Shown here: positions 18,026 through 27,900 of the stretch, piece by piece | Position numbering within the stretch: the stretch's first letter is position 1 | Layout of the letters: each line of letters starts with the position of its first letter | Origin: Streptomyces sp. 2131.1 | Lineage (GTDB): Bacteria > Actinomycetota > Actinomycetes > Streptomycetales > Streptomycetaceae | Assembly: GCF_900105515.1 (NCBI RefSeq) | Contig: NZ_FNSY01000001.1 | Coordinates: 6,560,001-6,624,000 of the forward strand | Length of the DNA: 64,000 nt | Direction of reading: 5' to 3' | The notes under the pieces: model-generated | Database searches by the model: none | What the model was told of the DNA's origin: nothing | The model's input: only the letters and a program-made list of their open reading frames with translations | Made by a program: the position numbers and the translations under genes

Positions 18026-18906
18026 TGACAGACGAGTCGGACCGACCGAGCAGAGGGGGGCCAGTGGCCGCGCAACGCACCATCACCCAGACCGAGGCGC
18101 CGGGCGGCGACGCCCCCCGGCTGGCGGCCAGGGGCATCACCGTCGGGTACGGCGGCCGGAACGTGATCGAGGAGCTCGACGTCGAGATCCCGTCGGGGGT
18201 GGTCACCACCATCATCGGCCCCAACGGCTGCGGCAAGTCGACACTGTTGCGCACCCTGACCCGGCTGCTGAAGCCGGCGGGCGGCGCCGTCGTGCTGGAC
18301 GGCGAGGACATCGCCCGGCTCAGGACCAGGGACGTGGCCAAGAAGCTCGGCCTGCTGCCCCAGTCGCCGGTCGCGCCGGAGGGGCTGACGGTCTCCGACC
18401 TGGTCGCCCGGGGGCGCCACCCGCACCAGAGCTGGCTGCGGCAGTGGTCGTCGGACGACGCCGACGTCGTACGGCGGGCCCTCGCGATGACCGGGGTGTC
18501 CGACCTCGCGGACCGGCCCGTCGACTCGCTCTCCGGCGGGCAGCGGCAGCGGGTGTGGATATCGATGACCCTGGCTCAGGGAACCGATCTCCTGCTGCTG
18601 GACGAACCCACGACCTATCTGGACCTGGCCCACGCCATCGACGTGCTCGACCTGGTGGACGACCTGCACGAGTCGGGATGCACGGTGGTGATGGTGCTTC
18701 ACGACCTCAACCTCGCCACGCGTTACAGCGACAACCTCGTGGTGATGCGGGAGGGCGCGATCCTGGCGCAGGGCCACCCGCGCGACGTGATCACCGCCGA
18801 GCTGCTCGACGAGGCGTTCGGGCTCCGGGCCGAGGTGATCGAGGACCCGGTGGGCGACCGGCCGCTCATCGTGCCCATCGGCCGGACCCACGTACGCCTC
18901 AATTAG
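18025..18906 (+). CDS. cchE: Ferric-coelichelin ABC transporter ATP-binding protein
   Basis: A FepC-type ATPase of 293 residues from the ATG at 18025. Walker A GPNGCGKST, Q-loop LLPQSP, signature LSGGQRQR, Walker B LLLLDEP and H-loop MVLHDLN are all intact. The first 13 residues are poorly conserved in character, and a GTG at 18064 preceded by a G-rich site could be the real start (280 residues). It drives import through CchC/CchD and resembles the ATPase at 1056-1841, so the window encodes two FepC-like proteins for two import systems. Confidence 0.93.
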   Translation: MTDESDRPSRGGPVAAQRTITQTEAPGGDAPRLAARGITVGYGGRNVIEELDVEIPSGVVTTIIGPNGCGKSTLLRTLTRLLKPAGGAVVLDGEDIARLRTRDVAKKLGLLPQSPVAPEGLTVSDLVARGRHPHQSWLRQWSSDDADVVRRALAMTGVSDLADRPVDSLSGGQRQRVWISMTLAQGTDLLLLDEPTTYLDLAHAIDVLDLVDDLHESGCTVVMVLHDLNLATRYSDNLVVMREGAILAQGHPRDVITAELLDEAFGLRAEVIEDPVGDRPLIVPIGRTHVRLN

Positions 18907-18931
18907 TTTCAGGATCAGCGAAGTTCAGAAG

Positions 18932-18950
18932 TAAGGGTAGGCTGCCCTCA
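18932..18950 (+). promoter_or_regulatory. Iron box 1 upstream of cchF
   Basis: TAAGGGTAGGCTGCCCTCA matches the iron-box consensus at 13 of 19 positions. It lies 67 bp before the binding-protein start. Together with a second site 29 bp downstream it suggests a separate iron-controlled promoter for cchF inside the operon. Confidence 0.65.
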
Positions 18951-18960
18951 CCGGGCGGGG

Positions 18961-18979
18961 TAAGGTTTGCCTGCCCTTC
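18961..18979 (+). promoter_or_regulatory. Iron box 2 upstream of cchF (weak)
   Basis: TAAGGTTTGCCTGCCCTTC matches the consensus best in its left half (TAAGGTTTGCCT). It starts 29 bp after the start of the first box, so two dimers could bind close together on similar faces of the helix. Confidence 0.5.
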
Positions 18980-19017
18980 CAGGGCCTCAGCGAACAGCGT
19001 GAAAGCAAGGGATTCGG

Positions 19018-20076
19018 ATGCTCCTCGACAGAACGACGCCCACCAGGTCACGGCGGCGGCTCGCGGCGGTCATGGCCGCGGCAGCCCTCGGCGTCGGCCT
19101 CCTCGCGGGCTGCGGCTCCGACTCCGAGGACAAGGCGGCCGGCAAGGCCCCCGCCGCCTCGGCGGACGGCGCCTTCCCTGTCACCGTGGAGCACGCATTC
19201 GGGTCCACGAAGATCACCAAGGCCCCGCAGCGCGTGGTCTCCGTCGGCTACACGGACGACCAGGACGTCCTGGCGTTCGGCATCAAGCCCGTCGGCATGG
19301 TCGACCAGTACCCGAACCCCGAGGGCAAGACCCCCGACATCAACACCCAGTGGCCCTGGACCAAGGACAAGTGGGGGGACGCCCGCCCCGAGGTCATCAT
19401 GAAGAACGGTGACGCGGGCCCCAACTACGAGAAGATCGCGAGCCTCCGGCCGGACCTGATCGTCGCCGTCTACTCCGAGATCGACCAGGCCGCGTACGAC
19501 AAGCTGTCGAAGATCGCCCCCACGGTGGCCCGCACCAAGGGCGAGAAGGAGCCCTTCAGCGCTCCGTGGCAGGACAACGCGCTGCACATCGCCAAGGCTC
19601 TCGGCAAGGAGAAGGAGGGCAAGGAGATGGTGGACGGCATCCAGGAGAAGCTGGACGCCGCCAAGAAGGCGCACCCCGAGTTCGCGGAGCAGACCGCCGT
19701 CGCCCTGTCCTGGTACGACGGCTCGGTGGCACCGTTCACCACCACCGACGTGCGCGGACGCCTGCTGACGGGCATCGGCTACAAGGGCGATACGGCGGTC
19801 GACAAGGTCGCCGGCGGCAAGTTCTACACCAAGCTGTCCCCGGAACGCATGGACCTCGTCGACGTCGACCGCGTCTTCGTCATCAACGACAAGGCCGACA
19901 CGGAAGCCCTGAAGAAGTCCGAGCTCTTCAGCAACCTCAAGGTGTTCAAGGAGGGCCGCGTGACCTACCTCCTCGACAGCGAGGGTCCGGCGGTCGGTGC
20001 CGCCATCTCGCAGGGCACGCTGCTGTCCATGCCGTACGCGGTCGACGAGCTGGTGAAGGCGGCGTCCGCCAAGTGA
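19018..20076 (+). CDS. cchF: Ferric-coelichelin-binding lipoprotein
   Basis: A 352-residue FepB/FhuD-type periplasmic-binding-protein-like lipoprotein. The n-region is basic (RSRRRLAAV), followed by a hydrophobic stretch and the lipobox LLAGC, with Cys32 as the expected lipidated residue. The fold shows two lobes joined by a helix, typical of class III binding proteins; RPEVIMKNGDAGPNYEKIASLRPDLIV belongs to the first lobe. It captures the ferric siderophore outside the membrane and hands it to CchC/CchD/CchE. ATG at 19018 follows AAGGGA. It has its own double iron box, which fits the need for more binding protein than permease. Confidence 0.94.
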   Translation: MLLDRTTPTRSRRRLAAVMAAAALGVGLLAGCGSDSEDKAAGKAPAASADGAFPVTVEHAFGSTKITKAPQRVVSVGYTDDQDVLAFGIKPVGMVDQYPNPEGKTPDINTQWPWTKDKWGDARPEVIMKNGDAGPNYEKIASLRPDLIVAVYSEIDQAAYDKLSKIAPTVARTKGEKEPFSAPWQDNALHIAKALGKEKEGKEMVDGIQEKLDAAKKAHPEFAEQTAVALSWYDGSVAPFTTTDVRGRLLTGIGYKGDTAVDKVAGGKFYTKLSPERMDLVDVDRVFVINDKADTEALKKSELFSNLKVFKEGRVTYLLDSEGPAVGAAISQGTLLSMPYAVDELVKAASAK

Positions 20077-20119
20077 CCGACGCCGCCCCCGCCCTCCTCC
20101 GGCACGGCCCGGCGTCCGA

Positions 20120-21925
20120 GTGAGCGCCGCCGGCATCCGCGCCGCCTCCCCGTCGGCCCTGCGTACGGCGTCGGGCGGGGAGGCGACCCGCTGGCTCGTC
20201 GCCCACTGCCGCGCGGTGCCGTGGCTGACCGCCGCGACCCTCCTCACGACCGTGGCCGGGGCAGCGCTCCAGGTACTCCCGGTACTGCTGCTCGGCCAGG
20301 TGGTCGACGGGGTCGTGGACGGCGAGTCGCGCACGGTGCTGGTCCGGGTCGGGGCCCTCATGGTGGCCGCCACGCTGCTCGGCGCGGCGGCCACCGCGGC
20401 ATCGACGTATCTCATCGGCCGGCTCGGCGCCGACCTGCTCGCCACCCTGCGGGAAGGCGCCGTCCGGGCAGTGCTGGGCATGCCGAGCGCCCGGCTGGAG
20501 CAGGTCGGCCGCGGCGATGTGCTCTCCCGGGTCGGCGACGACGTCGCCGTGCTCTCCCGGGGCATCAGGAGCGCGATCCCCACCGTCTTCTCGGCGGGCG
20601 TGCTCGTCGCCATCGCAACCGTCGGCATGTTCGGCCTGGACTGGCGGCTCGGGCTCGCGGGCGCCGGCGCGCTGCCGGCGTACGCGCTGGCCCTGAGCTG
20701 GTACCTGCCGCGCTCCGCCCCCCTCTACCGCAAGCAGCGCACGGCCCAGGCCGACCGCGCCCAGGCGCTGATCAGCGGCCTCGACGGGATCGACACGGTC
20801 CGGGCGTACCGCCTGGAGGGCGCGTTCCGCGAGAAGGTCACCACCGAGTCCTGGAGGGTACGCGAGCTGGGCGTCGAGGTGTTCCGGTTCTTCGGCCGGT
20901 TCGTCGGCCGGGAGAACCGCGCCGAGTTCATCGGGCTCGTCCTCATCCTCCTGGTGGGGTACGCCCTGCTGGAGGGCGACGCGGCCACCCTCGGCGAGGT
21001 CGCGGCGGCCCCGCTGATGTTCCACCGGCTGTTCACCCCGCTGGGCGCGATCATGTTCACGTTCGACGAGGCGCAGAAGTCGGGCGCCGGCCTGACCCGC
21101 CTGGTCGGGGTCCTGGGGGAGGGCGCCGAGGACCGGCTGGTGGGCGACCCGGACGTGGCGCCCGCTCAGAACGTGCCGTACCAGGTGACGGTGGAGGGGC
21201 TGACGTATCGCTACCCCGGCTCCGAGGAGCCGGTCCTGCGCGACGTGAGCCTGACCATCCCGGCCGGCGGCTCCCTCGCCCTGGTCGGGGCCACCGGCGC
21301 CGGCAAGTCGACTCTGGCCGCGCTGATAGCCGGCATCGGGACCCCGGAGTCGGGCTCGGTGCGCATCGGGACGACCGACCTGGCGCACGTGGACGAGGCG
21401 GGCGCGCGGGCCCTGGTGAGCATCCTGACCCAGGAGACCCATGTGTTCTCCGGTCCGCTCGCCGACGACCTGAGACTGGCCTCCCCGGCCGCGAGCGACG
21501 GCCGGCTGCTGGACGCCCTGCGCACGGTGGGGGCCGAGGGCTGGGTCGAGGCGCTCCCCGAGGGGCTGCACACCGCGGTCGGCGAGGGCGGTGAGCGGCT
21601 GGACGTCACCAAGGTGGCCCAGGTCGCCCTGGCCCGTCTGGTGCTCGCCCGTTCACCTGTCGTGGTCCTCGACGAGTCCACCGCCGAGGCGGGCAGCGAG
21701 GGCGCCGCGGAGCTGGAGCGCGCCGTGCTGGCGGCCTGCGCGGGACGCACCACGCTGTTCGTCGCGCACCGGCTGACCCAGGCGATGGCGGCGGACCGGA
21801 TCGCCGTCCTGGACGCGGGGCGCGTGGTGGAGCAGGGATCCCACCAGGAGTTGGTCGCTCTGGGCGGCCGGTACGCCCGTCTGTGGCGAGCATGGCGAGA
21901 AGGAAGTCAGGCCGCGCATAGTTAG
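20120..21925 (+). CDS. cchG: Siderophore ABC exporter half-transporter (catalytic partner)
   Basis: A 601-residue fusion of an ABC membrane domain (six helices, about 30-310) and an ATPase domain (about 350-595). Walker A (GATGAGKST, Lys396) and Walker B (VVVLDES, Asp518 and Glu519) are intact, but the signature LSGGQ is replaced by LDVTK (494-498). The partner CchI has the opposite defects, so the pair probably forms a heterodimer with one competent ATP site. Likely role: export of apo-coelichelin. GTG start at 20120; the gene begins 43 bp after cchF. Its stop codon (21923-21925) lies inside the cchH iron box. Confidence 0.88.
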   Translation: MSAAGIRAASPSALRTASGGEATRWLVAHCRAVPWLTAATLLTTVAGAALQVLPVLLLGQVVDGVVDGESRTVLVRVGALMVAATLLGAAATAASTYLIGRLGADLLATLREGAVRAVLGMPSARLEQVGRGDVLSRVGDDVAVLSRGIRSAIPTVFSAGVLVAIATVGMFGLDWRLGLAGAGALPAYALALSWYLPRSAPLYRKQRTAQADRAQALISGLDGIDTVRAYRLEGAFREKVTTESWRVRELGVEVFRFFGRFVGRENRAEFIGLVLILLVGYALLEGDAATLGEVAAAPLMFHRLFTPLGAIMFTFDEAQKSGAGLTRLVGVLGEGAEDRLVGDPDVAPAQNVPYQVTVEGLTYRYPGSEEPVLRDVSLTIPAGGSLALVGATGAGKSTLAALIAGIGTPESGSVRIGTTDLAHVDEAGARALVSILTQETHVFSGPLADDLRLASPAASDGRLLDALRTVGAEGWVEALPEGLHTAVGEGGERLDVTKVAQVALARLVLARSPVVVLDESTAEAGSEGAAELERAVLAACAGRTTLFVAHRLTQAMAADRIAVLDAGRVVEQGSHQELVALGGRYARLWRAWREGSQAAHS

Positions 21926-21940
21926 GTTAGGCTCAGCTAA
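21922..21940 (+). promoter_or_regulatory. Iron box upstream of cchH
   Basis: TTAGGTTAGGCTCAGCTAA matches the consensus at 18 of 19 positions. It starts 46 bp before the NRPS start codon and overlaps the cchG stop, so the NRPS has its own iron-repressed promoter. Confidence 0.93.
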
Positions 21941-21967
21941 ATATCCCGGAGAGAAGCGGAGTCCTCG

Positions 21968-24900
21968 ATGTCGGAACCGAGCGGTCACCACGTACGGCTC
22001 TCTCCCCGGGGACTGGCCGACCTGCGCCGGCGGACCGGCGACCGCGACGACCGGACCCTGGCGGAAGCCTGCGCCATCGGCCTGGCGTACTGGGCGAGCG
22101 GCCGGAGCCCGGAGGGAATCGACCTCACTCCCGCCACCCTCTTCGCCGATGTGCTCGCCTGGGCCGACAACGGCGGCACGGCGCCCGTCGGTTGGCGGAC
22201 GGGCGCCGACGGCCGCAGCATCGGCCTTCCCGAGGGTGTGGAGCCGGGCGAGGCGCAGCTGGCCCTGGACGACCTCGCGGACTTCCCCGACCGGCCGCTC
22301 GGCACCATCGCGCCCTCCGGTCACGCCGCCCGGATCGAGGCCCTGGCCCGCTGGAACGACACCGGCGCGGACCGGGAGCGGCCCACCGTCGTGGAGCTGT
22401 TCCGCGAGCAGGCGCGGCTCCGGCCGGACGCCGTCGCGATCGTGGACGAGCACCGCGCCCTGACGTACCGCCAGGCAGCCGCACTGAGCGCCCAGTTGGC
22501 CCACCACCTCGTCGATCGCGGCCTCACCGCCGAGCAGGTCGTCGGGATATCCCTCGGCCGCTCGGCCGAGATGGTCATCGGCCTGCTCGGAGCCCTCCAG
22601 GCGGGGTGCGCTTTCGTCCCGCTCGACCCGCTGTGGCCCGCCGCCCGGCGCGCCGTCGTCGTCGACGACGCCCGGATCGTGCTCCAGCTCAACGGCTCGG
22701 GCGAGCAGGCCCCGGGAGAGCCCGAGGCCGTGCGCGTCGACCTCGACGACTGGGTCTTCGCCGGCCACCCCACCGCCCCGCCCGCCGTGGCCGTCGCGGC
22801 GGAAGCACTCGCGTACGTCATCTTCACCTCCGGTTCGACCGGCCGCCCCAAGGGCGCGATGATCCGCCACGAGGCCATCAGCGAACGCCTGTTGTGGCAG
22901 TCCCGCGAGGTCCTCGGCTTCGGCCACGACGACGCGTCGCTGTTCAAGGCGCCGCTGTCCTTCGACATCTCCATCAACGAGATCTTCCTGCCCCTGGTCA
23001 CCGGCGCCCGCCTGGTCGTCCTGCGCCCGGGCGGCGAGCGCGACCCGCACCACCTGCTGAGCGTGATCGCCGAACACCGGGTCACCTTCACCTACCTGGT
23101 CTCGTCCATGCTCGACGTGCTGCTGGAGATGACCGGCGACACCGGCCTGCTCGACAGCCTGCGGCACGTGTGGTGCGGCGGCGAACTGCTCACCCCCGAG
23201 CTGTACGAGCGGTTCCGCACCCGTCTCGACATCCCGCTGTACCACGGCTACGGCCCCGCCGAGACGACGATCGGCGTCTCCCACGTCATCTACCGGGGCG
23301 AGGCCGAGCGCCTGTCCACCTCCATCGGCAAGGCGAATCCCAACACCCAGCTCTACGTGCTCGACGACGAGCTGCGCCCCGTGCCCGTCGGCGTCGGCGG
23401 CGAACTCTACGCGGGCGGACTCCTGCTGGGCCGCGGATACGTCAACGCGCCGGGGCTGACCGCGTCCCGCTTCGTGGCCAACCCCTTCGCGCGGGACGGC
23501 TCCCGGCTCTACCGCACGGGCGATCTCGCCCGGTTCATGCCGGACGGCTCGCTGGACTTCCTCGGCCGCGCCGACAACCAGATCAAGATCCGCGGCATGC
23601 GGCTGGAGATCGAGGACGTGGAGGCCGGCCTCGCCGAGCACCCCCGCGTACGGCACACCTGCGTCGTCGCCCGGAAGAACACGGCGGGCGGGACCTACCT
23701 CGTGGCGTACGTGATCCCCGCCACCGGACACGAGGAGCTGACCCCCGAGGACGTCCGGGCGTGGGCCGAGGCGCACATGGTGGAGTACATGGTGCCCACC
23801 CACACCGTCGTGCTCGACGCCTTCCCGCTCACCGCCAACGGCAAGACCGACCGGGCCGCGCTGCCCGAGCCCGTGCTCACCACCGGGCCGGTCACCGTGC
23901 CCGCCACCGACGAGGAGCGCGCCGTGTGCGCGGCGGCGGCAGAGGTGCTCCGGCTGGACGCGGTCGGCGTCGACCAGGACTTCTTCCGCCTCGGCGGCGA
24001 CAGCATCCTGGCGATATCCCTGCTGAGCGCGGTGCGCAAGGCCGGGTTCCACGTCACCGCACGCCAGATCTTCACCCACAGCGTCCTCGGCGAACTCGCG
24101 GCCGTCGCGAGCCGCGAGGACGTCACCACGGCCCCGGACGACGACGAACCGACCGGACCCGTCACCGGAACGCCCATCGTGCGATGGCTCGGCGAGACCA
24201 CCGACGCGATCGACGGCTTCGTGCAGTCCGTCGTGCTCAACACCCCGGCCGACCTGACCGCAGGCGCGCTCGACGACGTCCTGACCGCCGTGATCCGCCG
24301 GCACGACATGCTGCGCGCCCGGCTCCTACGCGGCGAGCGGTTGAGCTTCCACATACCCGGGGCGGACGGTGCCGTCGCCGCCTGGGAGGAGAGTGACGAA
24401 CCGCTCGACGCCTGTGTCGCCCGCGCCACCGCCGGGCTCGACCCGGACCACGGCGTCATGCTGCGCGCCGTCTGGCGCCGCGAGGCACGCCAACTGGTCC
24501 TGGTCGCCCACCACGTGGTCGTCGACGGCGTCTCCTGGCGCGTCCTGACCGAGGACCTGGCCACCGCCTGGGAGCAGTCCGCCGCAGGCGCCCCGGTCGC
24601 ACTGCCCCGCGAGGGCACCTCGTTCCGCCGCTGGGCCGAACTGCTCGACCGCACAGCCTTCGACGCCGACCGCGACCACTGCCTGCGCCCCCTGCCGGGC
24701 CCCGACGGACCGCTGGGCCGCCGCCCCCTGTCCGAGAACGACACCGTCGCCCGGGAGCGCGAGCGGACCTTCACGCTCGGCCCCGCCACCACCTCGGCCC
24801 TGCTGGGCGAGGTCCCCGCCAGGTTCCACGCGGGCGTCAACGACGTCCTGCTCACCGCGCTCGCCGTCGCCCTCGCCAGGTGGCGGCGCGACCACGGCCA

Positions 24901-27900
24901 GGACCAGACGTTCGCGCACATCGAGCTCGAAGGCCACGGCCGCGAGGGCCAGGCGGTCGCGGCCACCGCCGGATTCGAGCCCGACCTGTCGCGCACAGTG
25001 GGCTGGTTCACCACCCTCTTCCCCGTGACCGTGGACCCCGGCCGGGCAACCGACCTCACCGACCCCGGTTATCTGGCCGCCGCCCTCAAGGCGGTCAAGG
25101 AAGACCTCGCCCGCGTCCCGCACAACGGCCTGTCCTACGGCGCCCTGCGCCACCTGCGCGGCGCCCTCGGCTCCACGCCCGCACCCCAGGTGCTCTTCAA
25201 CTACCTCGGCCGGTTCGACGCGGGCACCGGCGGCGACTGGCAGCTCGCCGGCACCACCGGGCAACTGGGCGAGAAGCGCGACCCGCGCATGCGGCTGCCG
25301 CGCGCCCTGGAGTTCAACGCCATCGCCGAACCCGACGCGAGCGGCGCCTACGGTCTCGCCACCACCGTCTCCTGGCCCGACGGCATGTTCACCGGCGAGG
25401 ACATCGACACCCTCGGCGGATACTTCCAGGACGCCCTGACCGCCCTGGCCGCGCTCGACGGCGGCGGGCACTCGCCCAGCGACTTCGCGCCCGTCCCGCT
25501 CACCCAGGCCGACGTCGACGCGCTCGACGGACCCGCCCTGCGGGACATCCTGCCGCTGACCCCGCTCCAGGAGGGTCTGTACTTCCACTCGGTCTTCGAC
25601 GACGACTCGGCGGGCAGTTACGTCGAGCAGCAACTCCTCACCCTGGACGGCGAGGTGGACGCCGGACGGCTGGCGGCCGCCGCCACCCGGCTGCTCACCC
25701 TGTACCCGAACCTGGCCGCGCGCTTCACGGCCCTCGCCGACGGCCGGGTCGTCTCCGTGCTCGTGAGCGGCACCGAGGCCCCCTTCACCGTCGTGGACCG
25801 GCCCGGCATCACCGTCGAGGAGATCCGCGACCTCGCCGAGCGCGACCGCCGCGCCGGGTTCGACCTGGCCGCAGGACCGCTCATGCGCTACACCCTCGTC
25901 CGGGGCGGCCCCGGACACACCGTTCTCGTGCAGACCGTGCACCACATCGTCGCCGACGGCTGGTCCGTGCCGCCGATGCTCCGCACGCTGCTGGCCGAGT
26001 ACCACCGGCCCGGCGCCGCCTACCGCGTGGGCGGCTTCCCCGACTACGTACGCCTGCTCGCCGCCCGCGACGACGAGGAGAGCGACCGGGTCTGGGGCGA
26101 GCAGCTCGCCGGACTGCCCGGCCCGTCGGTGGTCGCCGAGGGCCACACCCCGTCCGACACCTTCGCCGACACCGCCGTGGAACCCGACCACGACATCGAA
26201 ACCGCCGCCCGCGAGGCCGGGGTGCCGCTGAGCGTGGCCGTGCACAGCGCCTGGGCGGTGACGCTCGGCGGCCTGCTGCACCGCGACGACGTGGTCTTCG
26301 GCTCCACCGTCTCCGGCCGCGACGCCGATGTGCCCGGCATCGCGGACATGGTGGGCCTCTTCATCAACACCATTCCGGTACGGGCCCGTTGGGCCGCCTC
26401 CACCACCGCCGGTGACCTGCTCGCGTCCGTACGCGACCACCAGAGCGCCGTCCTCGCGCACCAGCACGTCTCACTGTCGCGCATCGGCCGGCTGGCGGGC
26501 GCCGGTGCCCGGTTCGACACCCTGGTGGTGTTCGACGTCGCCACCGACGTGGCCGCCCTGCGCGGCCCGGACGACGAGCTGTTCATCACCGCCATCGTCA
26601 ACGAGGGTGCGCCGCACTATCCGCTGACCCTGGTGGTGGAGCGCGCGTCCGACGGCCGCCCCCGCTTCAACCTGATCTACGACGGCGCCCTCCTCCGGGA
26701 ACCCGGCGCCCGGCGCATCCTCGACACGTTCACCCGCACCCTCACCGGCCTGCTCACCCGGCCCGGCACCCCGGTCGGTGAGCTGGCGACGGCGAGGACC
26801 GCGCCCCCCGCCACCACCACGCTGGACGCGCTGTTCGACGCCGCCGCCCGGCGCGACCCGGCCGCCACCGCCGTCACCCGGTGCGGCCTCGACGGCACCA
26901 CCGACTCGCTGACCTACGGCGAACTCGCCGCCGCCAAGGACCGGTTGGCCGCGACCCTGCACGCCGCCGGTGTCCGGCCGGGGCTGCGCGTCGCCGTCGC
27001 CGTCCCGCGCTCCCTGGAGCAGGTCACCGCGCTCATCGCCATCGTCTCGGCGGGCGGCGCCTACGTACCGCTCGACCAGGCGTATCCGGACGAGCGGCTG
27101 GAGTACATCCTCGGCGACGCCGCCCCGCAGGCCGTCCTGGTCGGCCCCGACGAGCGCGAGCGCTTCACCGGGCTCCTGGAGCGGGCGGGCGTCCCGGCCC
27201 GGGTGCTCGTCCTCGGTGACGAACCCGACCCCGGCGAGGTACCTGCGACCCGGACGGGGCCCGCCCCGCACCACCCCGCGTACGTCATCTACACCTCGGG
27301 ATCGACCGGCCGGCCCAAGGGCGTCGTCGTCCCGCACCTGAGCGTGGTCGCGCTGCTCGCCAACACCCGCGCCGACATGGACTTCGGGCCCGACGACGTG
27401 TGGGTGCAGTTCCACTCGTACTCCTTCGACTTCGCCGTCTGGGAGCTGTGGGGCGCCTTGGCGCACGGCGGGGAGCTGCTGGTTCCGGACTACGGGCTGA
27501 CCCGCTCCCCGGTCGACTTCCACCGGCTGGTGCGCGAGCGCGGGGTGACCGTGCTCAACCAGACCCCGTCGGCTTTCTACCAGTTCATCGAGGCCGACCG
27601 GCACGCCGGGGAACGGGCCACCGCGCTGCGCCGGGTCATCTTCGGCGGCGAGGCGCTCGATCCCGTACGGCTGCGCGGCTGGGTGGAGCGGTACGGCACC
27701 GGGTCGCCCGAGCTGGTCAACATGTACGGCATCACCGAGACCACCGTCCACGTCACCCACCGGGTCCTCACCGACGCGGACTTCGGCGCCGACGTCAGCC
27801 CCATCGGCGGCCCGGTCCCCGGCCTGGCCACCTACCTGCTCGACGACCGGCTCCGCCCGGTCCCGCCGGGCACGGTGGGCGCCATCTACGTGGCCGGTGA

